A DNA stretch of 5,927 bases from Bacillus_CJ salitolerans (GTDB taxonomy: Bacteria > Bacillota > Bacilli > Bacillales > SA4), in assembly GCF_042680805.1 (NCBI RefSeq), contig NZ_JBHUEM010000030.1, positions 1 to 5,927 of the forward strand, given 5' to 3'. Positions 5,107 through 5,927 of the stretch are shown in pieces. The position numbers were made by a program, and so were the translations under genes. The notes beneath the pieces are model-generated. The model saw only the letters and a program-made list of their open reading frames with translations. It did not search any database and was not told the DNA's origin. Position 1 is the stretch's first letter; the number at the start of each line of letters is the position of its first letter.

Positions 5107-5357
5107 GTTCAAATTGGATACGCTCCTTGCATAAGACCCATCTGTTGTTGTTAAAAATTTTATACGTTAATAGATATATAATTCTCACTCCCCCAGCTAC
5201 TCATATTGTTAGGAAAGCAACCTAAGTAAATGTACTTTAAGTTATCATGTCAGGGGATAGTGATGTAATGTTATGGTGCATATTAGAGTTATTTTTTATC
5301 AAAATATGGAGTAGAGAAGATTAAACGATGATAACTAAAATTATATGATTTAAATTG
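5107..5357. other. AT-rich intergenic stretch without recognisable gene
   Basis: I see no repeat copy or known domain here. The only forward frame of note is an 18-codon ATG ORF at 5268-5324 (MLWCILELFFIKIWSRED) with a GGGG-containing stretch about 15 bp upstream; it is too short and poorly spaced to call. Because a strong terminator follows, this may be the 3' remnant of a lost gene. Confidence 0.5.
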
Positions 5358-5395
5358 AACCTTGATAGAGTGCTCGTCACTAAATCAAGGTTTTT
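5358..5395 (+). terminator. Rho-independent terminator with nested hairpin
   Basis: Perfect 9-bp arms AACCTTGAT (5358-5366) and ATCAAGGTT (5384-5392) enclose a second short stem AGTG/CACT (5369-5372 with 5378-5381), and the right arm runs into TTTTT (5391-5395). No intact gene lies just upstream, so it is an orphan terminator. It also separates the upstream region from the truncated toxin frame that begins at 5428. Confidence 0.82.
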
Positions 5396-5427
5396 CCTTG
5401 CATATTTTGTATTCTTCTAAAATGTAG

Positions 5428-5927
5428 GTTCAAACCTTACATATACCGTTAAAGTCAATCGGGTTTGACAATGTTGAGGTGAATGGGAAGTTTGATAAGA
5501 AGACGGAGGATGCGGTTAGAAAATTTGAAGCCTATTCTGGATACAATGCTGATGGTATTGCGGGATGGCGTATCAAAAAAGATTTAGAAGGATTTTTAAC
5601 GAAACGAAACGAAAATATAACAGAAGACGAAGGCAACTTTAAGGTTTCTGGAATTAATGCGATTGGAATCATGCATGGAATTGCAGAAGAACTATGGTCA
5701 TCTGTAAAAGAATCCTTTGCTCTTATACATTCATTTGACGATATGATCTATCAAACTGCTAAGCTAACAAGCAGTATTGTTTCTGGTGAAATTACAATAC
5801 AAGATATTCAAGATGGATTAAAATCTTCTTTAAAAGAAGAGTTTGTAGAGCCATTTGAGTATATAAAGAAACACGGAAAAGATCTTGACTCAGCTACCTA
5901 TAAAGAATCGAAAGAGTTTGGTCATCA
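5428..5927 (+). CDS. Lineage A toxin, 5'-truncated, PGB and pre-toxin region (runs off window)
   Basis: Open from the TAG at 5425-5427 to the window end. Similarity starts inside a PGB domain at about 5440 (LKSIGFDNVEVNGKFDKKTE, DAVRKFEAYSGYNADGIAGW), so the start and everything before it are missing; GTG 5479 and ATG 5671 lack ribosome binding sites. A linker (FLTKRNENITEDEGNFKVSG) is followed by the lineage A pre-toxin: MHGIAEELWSSVKESFALIH, AKLTSSIVSGEITIQDIQDG and EEFVEPFEYIKKHGKDLDS. The 'ELWSSVKESF' helices resemble the pre-toxin region of LXG-type Bacillus toxins. The last 104 bases equal the window's first 104 in the same frame, so on a circle this runs into toxin tip 1 (to 666) as a ~1.06-kb 5'-truncated gene with its immunity gene. 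PGB suggests the parental protein acted at or crossed the cell wall. Expression from here is doubtful. Confidence 0.72.
5824..5927. repeat. Terminal direct repeat, right copy
   Basis: Exact copy of bases 1-104 at the end of the window, in the same frame as the open frame entering from 5428. Joining the ends would give a circle of 5823 bp with an uninterrupted lineage A frame from 5428 through the junction to 666. Confidence 0.97.

Noticed and set aside
1..5927. Small plasmid or phage based on apparent circularity
   Set aside because: No replication, mobilisation, maintenance or structural gene is visible, and the overlap is a repeated toxin segment, so circularity alone is not enough.

Overview
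The window is low-GC DNA with strong AGGTGA/GGGTGAG-type ribosome binding sites and U-tract terminators. Together with peptidoglycan-binding (PGB) repeats fused to pre-toxin and toxin domains, this suggests a Bacillaceae/Planococcaceae-like Firmicute. It contains no replication, conjugation or phage structural genes. It is best read as an array of polymorphic-toxin cassettes: 5'-truncated toxin tips, most followed by a small immunity gene, separated by broken repeat copies. No complete toxin gene with its own start and export region lies in the window. The likeliest role is a reservoir of toxin tips and immunity genes next to, or derived from, one or two full-length parental toxins elsewhere.

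Two parental lineages can be told apart by their pre-toxin sequence. Lineage A (containing LAKLGTKLGGTLKDIADIGS) occurs at 1-255, 1174-1403, 4940-5039 and 5428-5927. Its copies share sequence up to the same point (VLDDIGK) and then diverge into different toxin tips. Lineage B (PT-TG-like, LDRVIAGL..PGGK) occurs at 1894-2130 and 3841-4150, and its copies diverge just after an LQFF motif. PGB-domain copies lie at 1666-1836 (broken), 3056-3231 (broken), 3303-3640 (open) and 5440-5600 (open).

Layout: lineage A toxin tip 1 (1-666) with immunity gene (683-1033); a perfect inverted repeat (1122-1145); decayed lineage A tip 2, a PD-(D/E)XK-like nuclease (1174-1644); a broken PGB copy with terminator (1666-1876); frameshifted lineage B tip 1, a small RNase-like module (1894-2462), with immunity gene (2478-2975); a second broken PGB copy with terminator (3056-3270); lineage B tip 2 with tandem PGB domains and an assembly gap (3303-4461) with a DUF7674-like immunity gene (4472-4837); a 590-bp stretch with a lineage A fragment (4940-5039), little else recognisable, and a strong terminator (5358-5395); and a 5'-truncated lineage A copy running off the end (5428-5927).

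Three things stand out. A small palindrome-like motif (AGACATGG...TGTCT and relatives) sits at nearly every module border. The broken copies carry deletions between short direct repeats and single-G losses, while all three immunity genes are intact. The first 104 bases are repeated exactly as the last 104, so the contig looks circular; joining the ends gives an in-frame lineage A toxin tip, but the circle may be an assembly artefact of the repeats.
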